From Flavobacterium collinsii (lineage in GTDB: Bacteria; Bacteroidota; Bacteroidia; Flavobacteriales; Flavobacteriaceae), in assembly GCF_902804485.1 (NCBI RefSeq), contig NZ_CADCST010000085.1, positions 62,001 through 126,000 on the forward strand: a DNA stretch of 64,000 bases. Direction: 5' to 3'. Positions 17,944-27,620 of this stretch are shown here, one piece after another (position 1 is the stretch's first letter; every line of letters starts with the position of its first letter). The notes under the pieces were generated by a model. It worked only from the letters and a program-made list of their open reading frames with translations. It did no database searches and was not told the origin of the DNA. The position numbers were made by a program, and so were the translations under genes.

Positions 17944-20900
17944 ATGTTTAACAAATTTATTCAAAGACCTGTACTGTCGATAGTAATATCGCTTATAATA
18001 GTCTTTTTAGGAGTATTGTCGGTATTGAATTTACCTATTACCCAATTCCCTACAATCTCACCACCAATGGTGAATGTTACTGCAGATTATCCGGGTTCTA
18101 ACGGTGAATTGATGATCAAGGCAGTTATTATTCCTTTAGAAAGAGCTTTAAATGGAGTTCCGGGAATGAAATACATGTCTTCTGATGCCGGAAATGATGG
18201 TGAGGCCACTATAAAAGTAGTTTTTAACTTAGGAACAGATCCCAATCAAGCGGCGGTTAACGTTCAGAATCGTGTAGCTTCGGTTACCAATAAATTACCT
18301 CCATTGGTAATTAGAGAGGGTATAAAAATTACCCGAGAAGTGCCAAGTATGTTGATGTATGTGAACCTTTACAGTACAGATAAAAATACCGACATGAAGT
18401 TCTTGTACAACTACGCTGATATCAACGTACTTTCAGAATTGAAAAGGGTAAATGGTATTGGTTCCGGAGATATCTTGGGAACTCGTGAATATGCTATGCG
18501 TATCTGGCTGAAACCGGATCGTATGTTGGCGTATAAAATTTCTGCCGATGAGATAATGGAAGCATTGTCAAGTCAGAGTTTGGAGGCTTCTCCGGGTAAA
18601 ACGGGGGAAAGCTCCGGTAAACGTTCTCAGGCATTTGAATATGTATTGAAATATTCCGGACGTTTTACCACGAAAGAGCAATATGGAAATATTGTAGTAA
18701 AATCCAATGCTAACGGAGAACTTTTACGTTTGAAAGATGTTGCCAATATTGAATTTGGTAGTTCAATGTATGATATTTACTCCAACTTAAATGGTAAGCC
18801 ATCTGCGGCTATCGTACTAAAACAGTCTTTTGGAAGTAATGCCAATCAGGTTATTGAAGAAGTAAAGGCTAAATTGGAAAAAATCAAGCAAAAATTTCCA
18901 AAAGGAATGGATTATGAGATTTCATATGACGTTTCTAAGTTCCTGGATGCCTCTATCGAAAAAGTAATTCACACATTGGTAGAAGCTTTTATTCTGGTTG
19001 GTTTAGTCGTATTTCTTTTCTTAGGCGACTGGCGTTCGACGGTTATTCCGGCAATTGCAGTACCGGTATCGTTAATTGGAACCTTTGTGTTTATGACATT
19101 CTTTGATATATCGTTGAACTTAATTACGTTGTTTGCTTTAGTATTGGCAATTGGGGTCGTCGTCGATGATGCGATTGTAGTAATCGAAGCTGTTCACGCC
19201 AAGATGGAAGAAGAACATCTGTCAGCATTTAAAGCAACTAAAAAAGCGATGCATGAAATTGCGGGGGCGATTATTGCGATTACGTTCCTGATGGCTGCGG
19301 TATTTATTCCTGTTGCATTCATGTCTGGTCCTGTTGGAGTATTTTACAGACAGTTCTCGGTTACGATGGCAACTGCTATTATACTTTCGGGTATTGTGGC
19401 TTTGACATTGACACCGGCACTTTGTGCGATGATGCTGAAAAATAATCACGGTCAGCCTAAAAAGAAAACACCAGTTAATGTATTTATAGATGGTTTTAAT
19501 AATAAGTTTAACCTGGCTCAGGGTAAATATCAAAATGTATTAGCTAAAATCGTAAACAGAAGAGCTGTTACTATAATTGCTTTAGTAGGATTTTGTGCCG
19601 GAACATGGTTAATAAGCAGCACAGTTCCTTCCGGATTTATTCCGAATGAGGATCAGGGAATGTTTTATGCAGTTATTCAAACACCTCCGGGTTCATCTTT
19701 AGAAAGAACTAATAATATTGCAGAAAGAGTTCAAAAGATTGCAGAAGATATCGATGGAGTGAAATCGGTTTCTTCGTTGGCAGGTTATGAAATTCTGTCT
19801 GAAGGTACAGGAGCAAACTCAGGAACTTGTTTGGTGAATCTTAAAGACTGGAACGACAGAAAAGAATCTGTTCTTGAGATTATGCATGAGATGGAGGAAA
19901 AATGTAAAGACATTGCGGGAGCAAATATCGAATTCTTCCAGCCGCCTGCTGTACCGGGATATGGTGCTGCCGGGGGATTTGAGCTTCGTTTATTAGATAA
20001 AACCGGTTCGGGGGATTACAAAAAAACGGAGCAGGTAAATAATGATTTTGTTGCTGAATTGAACAGACATCCGGAATTATCCAATGTATTTAGTTTTTAT
20101 AGTTCGAGTTTCCCTCAATACATGATGAAAGTCGACAATGATTTGGCACAGCAAAAAGGAGTTTCGATCGAAAACGCAATGAATACATTGTCAACTCTTG
20201 TGGGAAGTAACTACGAAATTAGTTTTATTAAATTCGGAATCAACTACAAAGTAATTGTTCAGGCTTCTCCGGAGTATCGTGCTCAGCCAGATGATATTTT
20301 AAAGTTATATGTAAAAAATAATCGTGATGAAATGGTGCCTTTTTCTGCTTTTATGAGATTGGAAAAGGTATACGGGCTTTCTGAAATTACCCGACACAAT
20401 ATGTACACTTCTACGCAAATTAGTGGTTCTGCAGCACCGGGTTATAGTTCTGGTACTGCGATTAAAGTAATTCAGGAAGTAGCTGCTAAAAAATTACCCA
20501 GAGGATATGACATTGACTGGGCAGGTATTTCTGCCGATGAGGTGGCGCAGGGGAATCAGGCAATTTGGGTATTCCTGATCTGTTTAGGATTTGTGTATCT
20601 GGTACTGGCAGCGCAATACGAGAGTTTTATTTTACCATTATCTGTAATTCTTTCTTTACCGGCAGGTATTTTTGGAGCTTTCTTTTTACTGAAATTAACA
20701 GGATTAGAGAACAACATTTATGCACAGGTAGCCATGGTAATGCTTATTGGTTTATTGGGTAAAAATGCCGTGTTGATTGTAGAGTTTGCAATCCAGCGAC
20801 ATGCCGCAGGTAAATCAGTTCTTGAAGCAGCGATGGAAGGAGCTAAAGCGAGGTTCCGTCCTATTTTGATGACTTCATTTGCTTTTATTGCAGGTTTATT

Positions 20901-21111
20901 ACCACTTGCTTTTGCTACCGGTCCGGGAAAAATCGGTAACCGTACTATTGGTACTGCAGCTGCAGGAGGTATGCTTATCGGAACTATTTGCGGGGTGTTT
21001 GTAATTCCGGGCTTGTATTACATCTTTGGAAAAATAGCAGAGAGATACAAATTGGTGAAACATGAAGAAGAGAATCCATTAACAGAAGAAATTGATAACA
21101 ATCATGTATAA
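17944..21111 (+). CDS. RND multidrug efflux permease (AcrB/HAE-1 family)
   Basis: 1055 residues, the normal length for HAE-1 pumps. It begins FIQRPVLSIVISLIIVFLGVLSV with the conserved LPITQFPTISPP motif. Two halves of six helices each have large periplasmic loops. The proton-relay Asp pair is in VLAIGVVVDDAIVVIEAV (helix 4) and the matching lysine is in LIGLLGKNAVLIVEFA (helix 10). Substrates are probably hydrophobic drugs or bile-salt-like molecules. Its stop overlaps the start of the outer-membrane factor gene. Confidence 0.96.
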   Translation: MFNKFIQRPVLSIVISLIIVFLGVLSVLNLPITQFPTISPPMVNVTADYPGSNGELMIKAVIIPLERALNGVPGMKYMSSDAGNDGEATIKVVFNLGTDPNQAAVNVQNRVASVTNKLPPLVIREGIKITREVPSMLMYVNLYSTDKNTDMKFLYNYADINVLSELKRVNGIGSGDILGTREYAMRIWLKPDRMLAYKISADEIMEALSSQSLEASPGKTGESSGKRSQAFEYVLKYSGRFTTKEQYGNIVVKSNANGELLRLKDVANIEFGSSMYDIYSNLNGKPSAAIVLKQSFGSNANQVIEEVKAKLEKIKQKFPKGMDYEISYDVSKFLDASIEKVIHTLVEAFILVGLVVFLFLGDWRSTVIPAIAVPVSLIGTFVFMTFFDISLNLITLFALVLAIGVVVDDAIVVIEAVHAKMEEEHLSAFKATKKAMHEIAGAIIAITFLMAAVFIPVAFMSGPVGVFYRQFSVTMATAIILSGIVALTLTPALCAMMLKNNHGQPKKKTPVNVFIDGFNNKFNLAQGKYQNVLAKIVNRRAVTIIALVGFCAGTWLISSTVPSGFIPNEDQGMFYAVIQTPPGSSLERTNNIAERVQKIAEDIDGVKSVSSLAGYEILSEGTGANSGTCLVNLKDWNDRKESVLEIMHEMEEKCKDIAGANIEFFQPPAVPGYGAAGGFELRLLDKTGSGDYKKTEQVNNDFVAELNRHPELSNVFSFYSSSFPQYMMKVDNDLAQQKGVSIENAMNTLSTLVGSNYEISFIKFGINYKVIVQASPEYRAQPDDILKLYVKNNRDEMVPFSAFMRLEKVYGLSEITRHNMYTSTQISGSAAPGYSSGTAIKVIQEVAAKKLPRGYDIDWAGISADEVAQGNQAIWVFLICLGFVYLVLAAQYESFILPLSVILSLPAGIFGAFFLLKLTGLENNIYAQVAMVMLIGLLGKNAVLIVEFAIQRHAAGKSVLEAAMEGAKARFRPILMTSFAFIAGLLPLAFATGPGKIGNRTIGTAAAGGMLIGTICGVFVIPGLYYIFGKIAERYKLVKHEEENPLTEEIDNNHV

Positions 21112-22552
21112 ATTCAAATCATATCAATACGGTATTGCATTGGGTATATGTCTTACGGTTGCAGGGTGTAAAGCCCCTGCTCCTGAGACTGTAGCAACAA
21201 GCACGCCAGTTCCTGAAGCGTTTGGAGCAACAGCACAAACTCAGGATGCAAACAATAATACAGCAACACTAGTCTGGAAAGATTACTTTAAAGATCAAAA
21301 TCTGGTAGACCTGATTGATGCTGCTCTGAAGAACAATCAGGAATTAAACATCACTTTGCAGGAAATTGAAATTGCCAGAAATGACATCCGTGTAAAAAAA
21401 GGACTTTTATTACCAACTGTTGGTGTTCGTGCCGGAGCGGGAGTAGAGAAAGTTGGCCGATATACAAGTCAGGGTGCAGGCGATGCCAACACAGATATCA
21501 AACCGGGTATAAAAACTCCTGATCCGTTAGGAGATTTTACCATTTCGGCTTATGCGAACTGGGAAGTAGACATCTGGAAAAAACTGCGAAATTCTAAGAA
21601 AGCAGCTTTAAACCGATATTTAGCCACGGTTGAAGGTAAAAATTTTGTGATTACCAACCTTATTGCTGAAGTGGCCGATTCTTATTACGAATTACTGGCT
21701 TTAGATACGCAGTTGGATATTGTAAAACAAACCATCAAATTGCAGTCTAATGCTTTAGAAATTGTAAAAATTCAGAAGCAGGCTGCCAGAGCTACTGAAC
21801 TAGGCGTGAAGAAGTTTGAAGCGGAAGTTTTAACCTCAAAAAGTCTGGAATTTGGAATTCTTCAGCAGATAAAAGAAGCAGAAAATAAAATCAATTTTTT
21901 ATTGGGAAGATATCCTCAGGAAATTAAAAGAACCAATACAAACAACTTCCTTAGTTTGTTACCGGCAGCGGTTAGTTCAGGAATTCCGTCTCAGTTATTA
22001 GCGAATCGTCCTGATGTTAAACAGGCAGAATTAGAATTAGTAGCTTCAAAATTAGATGTAAAAGTGGCTCGTGCTGAGTTTTATCCTTCCTTAAATATTT
22101 CGGCTGCGATAGGAGTACAGGCATTTAAACCTTCTTACCTGTTTACGTTCCCGGAATCTATTTTGTATTCATTAGCAGGAGATCTTGCTGCGCCATTGAT
22201 TAACAGAAATGCGATTAAGGCAGAATTTGCAAGCGCAAATGCAAGACAGCTTCAGGCATTGTACAATTACGATCGTACGATTTTGAATGCTTACTTAGAA
22301 GTGTCCAACCAGCTTTCGAAGATCGAAAATTTACAAAAAGGATATGATCTTAAATCGCAACAGGTTGATGCTCTAAACACCTCAATAGACGTTTCTAACG
22401 ATTTGTTTAAATCGGCCAGAGTTGATTATTTTGAAGTTTTAATGACACAACGTGATGCATTAGAAGCAAAATTAGAATTGGTAGATACCAAAAAAGAACA
22501 ATTAAATGCTGCAGTCCATGTGTACAGAGACTTAGGCGGCGGTTGGAAATAG
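21104..22552 (+). CDS. Outer-membrane efflux lipoprotein (TolC/OprM type)
   Basis: About 482 residues. The start at 21104 overlaps the permease stop by 8 bp (ATGTATAA), giving MYKFKSYQ and a lipobox in TVAGCKAPAP. Two outer-membrane-efflux repeats follow, with typical LLANRPDVKQAELELVASKLDVKVARAEFYPSL and a final LGGGWK, both conserved in NodT-type factors. It completes the tripartite pump. A terminator follows. Confidence 0.94.
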   Translation: MYKFKSYQYGIALGICLTVAGCKAPAPETVATSTPVPEAFGATAQTQDANNNTATLVWKDYFKDQNLVDLIDAALKNNQELNITLQEIEIARNDIRVKKGLLLPTVGVRAGAGVEKVGRYTSQGAGDANTDIKPGIKTPDPLGDFTISAYANWEVDIWKKLRNSKKAALNRYLATVEGKNFVITNLIAEVADSYYELLALDTQLDIVKQTIKLQSNALEIVKIQKQAARATELGVKKFEAEVLTSKSLEFGILQQIKEAENKINFLLGRYPQEIKRTNTNNFLSLLPAAVSSGIPSQLLANRPDVKQAELELVASKLDVKVARAEFYPSLNISAAIGVQAFKPSYLFTFPESILYSLAGDLAAPLINRNAIKAEFASANARQLQALYNYDRTILNAYLEVSNQLSKIENLQKGYDLKSQQVDALNTSIDVSNDLFKSARVDYFEVLMTQRDALEAKLELVDTKKEQLNAAVHVYRDLGGGWK

Positions 22553-22574
22553 GAGTAATAGTTATTTTGTAGAT

Positions 22575-22613
22575 AAAAGCCTTTCGGGAGTAAATTCCTG
22601 AAAGGCTTTTTTT
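22575..22613 (+). terminator. Terminator of the RND operon
   Basis: AAAAGCCTTTC...GAAAGGCTTTTTTT forms a long stem with an inner GGA/TTCC pairing and a terminal T-run. Confidence 0.85.
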
Positions 22614-22650
22614 AGTTGATCGAAGAGGTTTTGATGATTGTGATAGAGTA

Positions 22651-23772
22651 TTACTCTTTTTTTGCATTGTTTATTAATTCTATAATCTTTGAAGCCACTC
22701 CACTTGACGATTGAAAATTTTGTCCCGTGACAATTCTTCCGTCCGTTTCGACATGAGAGACGTTACGTGCCGAGAATTTAAAGACCCCTCCTCTTCCTTC
22801 AATTGTTTTTTGAATTAAGAACGGGAAGTATTTAAAATATTCGTCATCTTGTTTTTCGAATGAATCCGGGTAACCGCTAATTCTTTTTCCTGCGACTAAA
22901 TAATTGCCGTCATTTGTTTTTAAGTTGACAATTCCTGCAGTTCCATGACAAACAGAAGAGATAATCCCTTTGTTCTCCTCATATACTCTTAAAGTTATGG
23001 CTTGAATTTCTTTATTTTCAGGTACCTCATACATGGCAGCTCCACCACCGATGTAATGAACAGCTTTATAGATTTTTGAATCAATTTCTGCTGGTTTTTT
23101 AGTGTTTTTCAGGGCATACATAAAATCCGGATCAAATAAATATTGTTTTTGTAATGCGTCGGATGTGTTGATGTAGGCTAATGGGACACTTCCTCCTTCC
23201 GGGCTTACAAAATCAACAGTATATCCCCCTGTTTTAAAAGTATGGTAGGCATTTATAATTTCAGAAAAACTATTACCTGTTGCCAGGTTCGATTTGCCAT
23301 AATAATGGGCATTAGAAACGATAAACAGAATGTGCTGTCCTGATTTGTTCGTATTTATGCTACTCGCAGATTTACTGATTATTTTCCATTCGCCCTGAAT
23401 CTTTTTGAGTAAAAACAAATCAATAAATTCCATTTTTTTGTCAGGAATTAATATTTCGGCTTTAGCTAAAGCGATGTCGTTATGCAAATCAAGTGAAATT
23501 ATTCTGCCCATTCGACCATTAAATTGCCCCTGATTGCCTTTTTTAAACCATTTGGCATATTCGCCGGAAGGTACAATCCACAAGTCTTTGTCTTTATGAC
23601 TTAAAAAGAGATTGGCCTCAGAATAAAATGCCTTCTCAATGTTATCAGGCCTGTTGTAAGAAGTACCATCAATATAATTTTCAATGCATTTTTTGACCAA
23701 TTCCTCTTCTGTCTGTGCCAATAAATAACCTGACGAAAATAATAGTGTAATAAAATAGATAACTTTTTTCAT
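22651..23772 (-). CDS. Secreted DJ-1/PfpI-type protein with N-terminal SnoaL-like domain
   Basis: 373 residues with a signal peptide ending near YLLAQ. Residues of about 22-140 form an NTF2/SnoaL-like (lumazine-binding-type) domain (CIENYIDGTSYNRPDNIEKAFYSEA). The rest is a class I glutamine-amidotransferase-like DJ-1/PfpI domain with the nucleophile elbow in ISSVCHGTAGIVNL. Related proteins include Hsp31-like glyoxalases and chaperones. The fusion and the export signal suggest a periplasmic role. It lies downstream of an AraC-family gene on the same strand, about 100 bp away. Confidence 0.85.
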   Translation of the reverse strand: MKKVIYFITLLFSSGYLLAQTEEELVKKCIENYIDGTSYNRPDNIEKAFYSEANLFLSHKDKDLWIVPSGEYAKWFKKGNQGQFNGRMGRIISLDLHNDIALAKAEILIPDKKMEFIDLFLLKKIQGEWKIISKSASSINTNKSGQHILFIVSNAHYYGKSNLATGNSFSEIINAYHTFKTGGYTVDFVSPEGGSVPLAYINTSDALQKQYLFDPDFMYALKNTKKPAEIDSKIYKAVHYIGGGAAMYEVPENKEIQAITLRVYEENKGIISSVCHGTAGIVNLKTNDGNYLVAGKRISGYPDSFEKQDDEYFKYFPFLIQKTIEGRGGVFKFSARNVSHVETDGRIVTGQNFQSSSGVASKIIELINNAKKE

Positions 23773-23875
23773 AAGCTTTTTGAAATTTAATTTTCCGCAA
23801 AGCTATAGTTCGTCAATTGGGAATGGGAATGAATATATAATTTAGGACTCCAGATTTATAAATTAGGAGAAAAAA

Positions 23876-24904
23876 TCAGGTTTTTGCGTAGTTTAAAGGT
23901 GTGGTGCCTGTCGCTTTTTTAAATGCGCCATAAAAAGTACTGCTCGAATTGAAACCGCAATACTCGGCTACAACTTCCATTTTTAGATTACTGTCCTGCT
24001 TGAGTATTTTTTTTGCTTCTTCGATTCGGTATTCGTTTATGAATTGCGTATAACTTTTGTTCAAATTGTCATTTAAGAATTGTGATAAGAGTTGAGGTCG
24101 TATTTTGATTTCCTGCGCTAGTAGATTTAAGGTTAGATTAGGATTTTTGTGAATGTTCTTTGAGTTAAAAGCAATCTGTATTTTTTCAAGAATAGCATTG
24201 ACTTCTTCGCTCTCTATTTTGTTAACGTATTTTTCTTTTTTAGGATGTACTTTAAAAGTTTCATTTCGTTTGTAAAATACAACCATACCCGATAAATATA
24301 AAGCAAAAGAAAGAGAAAGAGCTCCTGAAATATAAGAGGTGTATGCAGCTGTAAAATAAGCGAGCCAAATTAGGAAGACACCACCCAATACTGAGAGTAT
24401 CCAAACCTCATCATAATTAATTTTGTCGGACTTAGTGAGAATCTTCGCGAATACTTGTTTTACAGAAAATGCAGAAAGTATGATAAAGACGATCCATTGT
24501 AAGTTGATGATTAAATAAATGTATTTTTTCCATAATTCTAAATGATTCTGATAGGGAGCTAATACTCCCACAAAGACAATAAGGAATAATAAAAAAAGAA
24601 TTGAATACTTCGCTAAAGCTATATTTAATGAGTTTTGTTTAGCTTTAATATAGAAAAACAAAAAGGGGCCTATTAGAAAACAGGCAGATAAACCGATTTG
24701 CAAATATGTTTTTGAAAGCCCGGGGTTAAAGTAAAAAAAGATTGACTTCCAGATTCTAATGCTTAGCACGGCTAATAATCCGCCTAAAAAAAAGTTGGAA
24801 ATGTTTTTTTCTTTTGTAAAGAAGAAAAAGTACAAACTCAAGATAGTACAATTAAATGCTCCTAATGCGCTGAAGAAAAATAAAATCTGATTATCTAAAT
24901 ACAT
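23876..24904 (-). CDS. Membrane-bound AraC-family transcriptional regulator
   Basis: 342 residues. The N-terminal 220 residues form about seven hydrophobic helices, and the C-terminal about 100 residues form an AraC double HTH (LNLLAQEIKIRPQLLSQFLNDNLNKSYTQFINEYRIEEAKKIL, then VAEYCGFNSSSTFYGAFKKATGTTPLNYAKT). This 7TM-HTH arrangement is common in Bacteroidota. It probably senses a membrane or external signal and controls a neighbouring gene such as the DJ-1 gene just downstream. Confidence 0.9.
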   Translation of the reverse strand: MYLDNQILFFFSALGAFNCTILSLYFFFFTKEKNISNFFLGGLLAVLSIRIWKSIFFYFNPGLSKTYLQIGLSACFLIGPFLFFYIKAKQNSLNIALAKYSILFLLFLIVFVGVLAPYQNHLELWKKYIYLIINLQWIVFIILSAFSVKQVFAKILTKSDKINYDEVWILSVLGGVFLIWLAYFTAAYTSYISGALSLSFALYLSGMVVFYKRNETFKVHPKKEKYVNKIESEEVNAILEKIQIAFNSKNIHKNPNLTLNLLAQEIKIRPQLLSQFLNDNLNKSYTQFINEYRIEEAKKILKQDSNLKMEVVAEYCGFNSSSTFYGAFKKATGTTPLNYAKT

Positions 24905-24949
24905 TTGCTTATTGGTACAGTTTTAAATCGCTTTTTTTGTTTTACAGTT

Positions 24950-24981
24950 AAAGTTCACAACTTTATGAGGTTGTGAACTTT
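24950..24981 (-). terminator. Perfect inverted repeat between the SnoaL and AraC genes
   Basis: AAAGTTCACAAC (24950-24961) and GTTGTGAACTTT (24970-24981) form a 12-bp stem with an 8-base loop. It lies downstream of the minus-strand SnoaL-like gene and upstream of the AraC gene. The T-run is short, so it could be a terminator or an operator. Confidence 0.45.
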
Positions 24982-25088
24982 GAGCCTGTATACCTTCGGC
25001 TAAGATAAAAATTCTTGTGAAAGTAAAATAGACGATTATCAGATATTTCGCAATTCTACGAAACTGCTTTTAGCAAATGTTTTTTTAC

Positions 25089-25646
25089 TTATTTTGATTT
25101 TCGATTACTGCTAAATGAATCCCGAAACATTTTCCAGCCTTTGTCTGTTTTCTTCCAAAGAACCAGGAATTTACCATCGTCCATTAATTCGCCTTTAGAA
25201 TTATACGACTGCCATAAACCTTCTTCAGTAACATATTTTACGCCATCACCGTATACCGCAGTGGTGATAAATTTTCCACCTCTTAAGCCATATTCATCAT
25301 AGGCTTTTCGAAAAAAACTGGCAGCACCTTCTTTTCCATAAATCTGAGGTGCATTTGGGAGTAAAATAGAAGCATCTTCCGCATATCGGTCTATAAATAT
25401 TGAAGGATCATTGTTTTTAAAGGAATCAAAATAGATGGCATTGCTTTTTTGAATTGCATTTTTTGCCTCGCTTAAATCTGCTGTTTCAGTATTTGGTGCA
25501 GAATTACAGCTGAAAAGCAATAAGGTAATGGCAAAGAGTTTTGATGTCAAATAAACGTTATTCCGCTTAGAAAAATATTTAAAAAGAAGGGATAAAAATG
25601 AAATTGATTTTCGGCTCAATTCCGATGAGTTGTTAAAAGTATTCAT
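25089..25646 (-). CDS. SnoaL-like (DUF4440-type) lipoprotein
   Basis: About 185 residues. The start at 25646 (MNTFNNSSELS) was chosen; a start 23 codons upstream is possible. The lipobox LLFSC lies about 45 residues in, giving an unusually long N-region (or the true start is internal). The mature part has an NTF2-like fold (AIQKSNAIYFDSFKNNDPSIFIDRYAEDASIL ... VLWKKTDKGWKMFRDSFSSN). Its function is unknown; relatives bind small molecules or act as cyclases. Confidence 0.8.
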   Translation of the reverse strand: MNTFNNSSELSRKSISFLSLLFKYFSKRNNVYLTSKLFAITLLLFSCNSAPNTETADLSEAKNAIQKSNAIYFDSFKNNDPSIFIDRYAEDASILLPNAPQIYGKEGAASFFRKAYDEYGLRGGKFITTAVYGDGVKYVTEEGLWQSYNSKGELMDDGKFLVLWKKTDKGWKMFRDSFSSNRKSK

Positions 25647-25801
25647 ATTAAAGTTTTTAGATTTACTATTATTTTTATCAAAGGTAGTAAGGGAAAAAAC
25701 TCCTGAATTGTACAAAACGGAACTGTTTTTTTTATTAGGGTGCTAAGGTTCTTAGATGCTAAGCTACTAAGGGATAGTGTTGTTAATGCTTAGTAATACC
25801 T

Positions 25802-26611
25802 TTAAAGAATTAAATGGTTGATAGGGAATTGATTTTCTAAATAGGAGGTTGGTGTAGTTCCGGTAAAGAATTTGAAATCTCTTATAAAATGCGACTGATC
25901 AAAATAACCGGAATCATAAGCAATAGAGGTAAAAGGGTATTCGGTATTGTTAATGAGTTTAAGACTGTGCTGAAAACGTTTAATTTTGTTGAACGATTTC
26001 GGGGCAAGTCCGGTATGCTGAAACACTAATTTATGAAGATAGCGTGGCGTTATACCATATTTTTCCGAAATGCTGCTGATGTTAGTTTCAGTCGGTTCGC
26101 TTAGCAAACTGGATAAGATATGAGCTACTTTTTCAATCTTGTCAGATCGCTTAGGGTTTGTTATTATTTTCTGAATTAAGAATGTTTCGATAAGCTCAAT
26201 TCTTTTTTGAATATCGGAAGTTTCTAAAAGCTGATTGTGTAGTTTTTTTATTGGATTACCAATTATATCTTCCATGTCGAAAATCTGATTGTTAAATACT
26301 CCAATTTCATCTTTAAAAAAGTAGGCTGCGGTATGGGTATAAAATCGAATACCCAGCATGGTATGTTTTCCTTTTGATTTTATAGCAAGGGGCTTAGTGA
26401 TCTGACCCCATAATTCAATTTTTGGAGTTTTGTAAAAGTTTTTATCAACCAATGATTCCCAAATACCATCACCAAGATTAAAAATTATTTCCATTTCGCC
26501 ACTCGGAAATACCGTATCCTCAAATTCTATATCTGAATCTGATTCAAAAATATAGTAATGTTTGATATAAGGTTTTAGAATTTCGGATGGCGAAAAATGT
26601 TGAAATTGCAT
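25802..26611 (-). CDS. AraC-family transcriptional regulator
   Basis: 269 residues, soluble. The N-terminal 150 residues resemble the sensor part of DUF6597-type AraC regulators (MQFQHFSPSEILKPYIKHYYIFES). The C-terminal double HTH runs SSISEKYGITPRYLHKLVFQHTGLAPKSFNKIKRFQHSL and IAYDSGYFDQSHFIRDFKFFTGTTPTSY. It lies 155 bp upstream of the SnoaL-like gene on the same strand and may regulate it. Confidence 0.9.
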   Translation of the reverse strand: MQFQHFSPSEILKPYIKHYYIFESDSDIEFEDTVFPSGEMEIIFNLGDGIWESLVDKNFYKTPKIELWGQITKPLAIKSKGKHTMLGIRFYTHTAAYFFKDEIGVFNNQIFDMEDIIGNPIKKLHNQLLETSDIQKRIELIETFLIQKIITNPKRSDKIEKVAHILSSLLSEPTETNISSISEKYGITPRYLHKLVFQHTGLAPKSFNKIKRFQHSLKLINNTEYPFTSIAYDSGYFDQSHFIRDFKFFTGTTPTSYLENQFPINHLIL

Positions 26612-26786
26612 TTTACTGAATTTAATTTCTCAAATATTTAAAATGGCGTTTGTTTTGTTAACGTGCTGACAGGTGTAAAGTTATGAAAAAAATATAAAAC
26701 AAGTTTAAAATAGTAAAACAGACAAATTACAAAGAAGGTCGGAGTATTGCAATCGAAGTGTTGTGAATTGGCGTGATATGACCATT

Positions 26787-27536
26787 TTAAACAATAGTCA
26801 GTCCTGCATCTTTGTAAAACTTTAAACTTTCATCTTCCGGATCAATATTCGTTACCAGTACATTAATATCCTTAATTGGGCAAACAGAATACGATTCAGC
26901 TGTTCCTACCTTTTCGATAGAACCTAAAGCAATAACAAAATCGGAATGTTGAATCATGTTTCTTTTTATCTGAGAATCATCGTATAAAATTCCAGTTACC
27001 CCACGTTCGTGATGAATGCTGCAGAGTCCAAGAATACAAATGTCGGCTCTGAAGTTTCTAAAAAAATCGATCGTTTCAATACTGGCAGTAGTAAAGGAAG
27101 TTTTGCACATTCGACCACCGGCAAAAATCAATTCGATATTGGGTAAATCTTCGATTAATGCTGCTACAGGAAAGCTATTTGTGATCACGGTGATTTTTAA
27201 ATCGTAAGGAAAGCTGGCTACTAAAGCCAATGAAGTTGTTCCTCCATCGATAAAAACTACCTGACCGTCTTTTAAATAAGAGATTGCTTTTTCGGCAATT
27301 ATCTTTTTGTTTTCAAGATCGTGTTTTTCCCTGTTTCTAAAATGCAGCGGAATCGGAGAGGGAGCAACCGCGCCTCCACGAACAGCCTTTAACAATCCCT
27401 GATCCGAAAGTTCTTTTACATCTCGTCTTATTGTATCTTCTGATACATTTAAATAGGCACTAAGTTCCATTAAAGTAAGTCGGTGTTCTTTTGATAAATA
27501 CTCTAGAATTACTTTTTGACGCTCTTCTTTTTTCAT
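26787..27536 (-). CDS. DeoR/GlpR-family transcriptional regulator
   Basis: About 249 residues. The start at 27536 gives MKKEERQKVILEYLSKEHRL, the normal DeoR N-terminus. The HTH is LTLMELSAYLNVSEDTIRRDVKELSDQGLL, and the sugar-phosphate sensor domain has the VFIDGGTTSLAL motif. The gene is divergent from a 5'-nucleotidase gene. The 84-bp gap holds four TTGCAA boxes, a likely operator for autoregulation and control of the neighbour. The effector is probably a phosphorylated sugar. Confidence 0.92.
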   Translation of the reverse strand: MKKEERQKVILEYLSKEHRLTLMELSAYLNVSEDTIRRDVKELSDQGLLKAVRGGAVAPSPIPLHFRNREKHDLENKKIIAEKAISYLKDGQVVFIDGGTTSLALVASFPYDLKITVITNSFPVAALIEDLPNIELIFAGGRMCKTSFTTASIETIDFFRNFRADICILGLCSIHHERGVTGILYDDSQIKRNMIQHSDFVIALGSIEKVGTAESYSVCPIKDINVLVTNIDPEDESLKFYKDAGLTIV

Positions 27537-27552
27537 TTGATGCAAATTTATA

Positions 27553-27609
27553 TTGCAAAAATAAGTTAAAATTGCAATACTTTGCAATATTTGCGTAAAT
27601 TTGTTGCAA
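27553..27609. promoter_or_regulatory. Candidate DeoR operator: four TTGCAA boxes
   Basis: TTGCAA occurs at 27553-27558, 27572-27577, 27582-27587 and 27604-27609 between the divergent DeoR and nucleotidase genes. Each box is itself a palindrome, and the middle two are 10 bp apart, one helical turn. Confidence 0.5.
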
Positions 27610-27620
27610 AATAAATCAAA

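Noticed and set aside
19222..19533. A 103-codon minus-strand frame inside the RND permease gene
   Set aside because: It is antisense to a strongly conserved part of the permease, with Cys/Arg/Asn-rich shadow composition.
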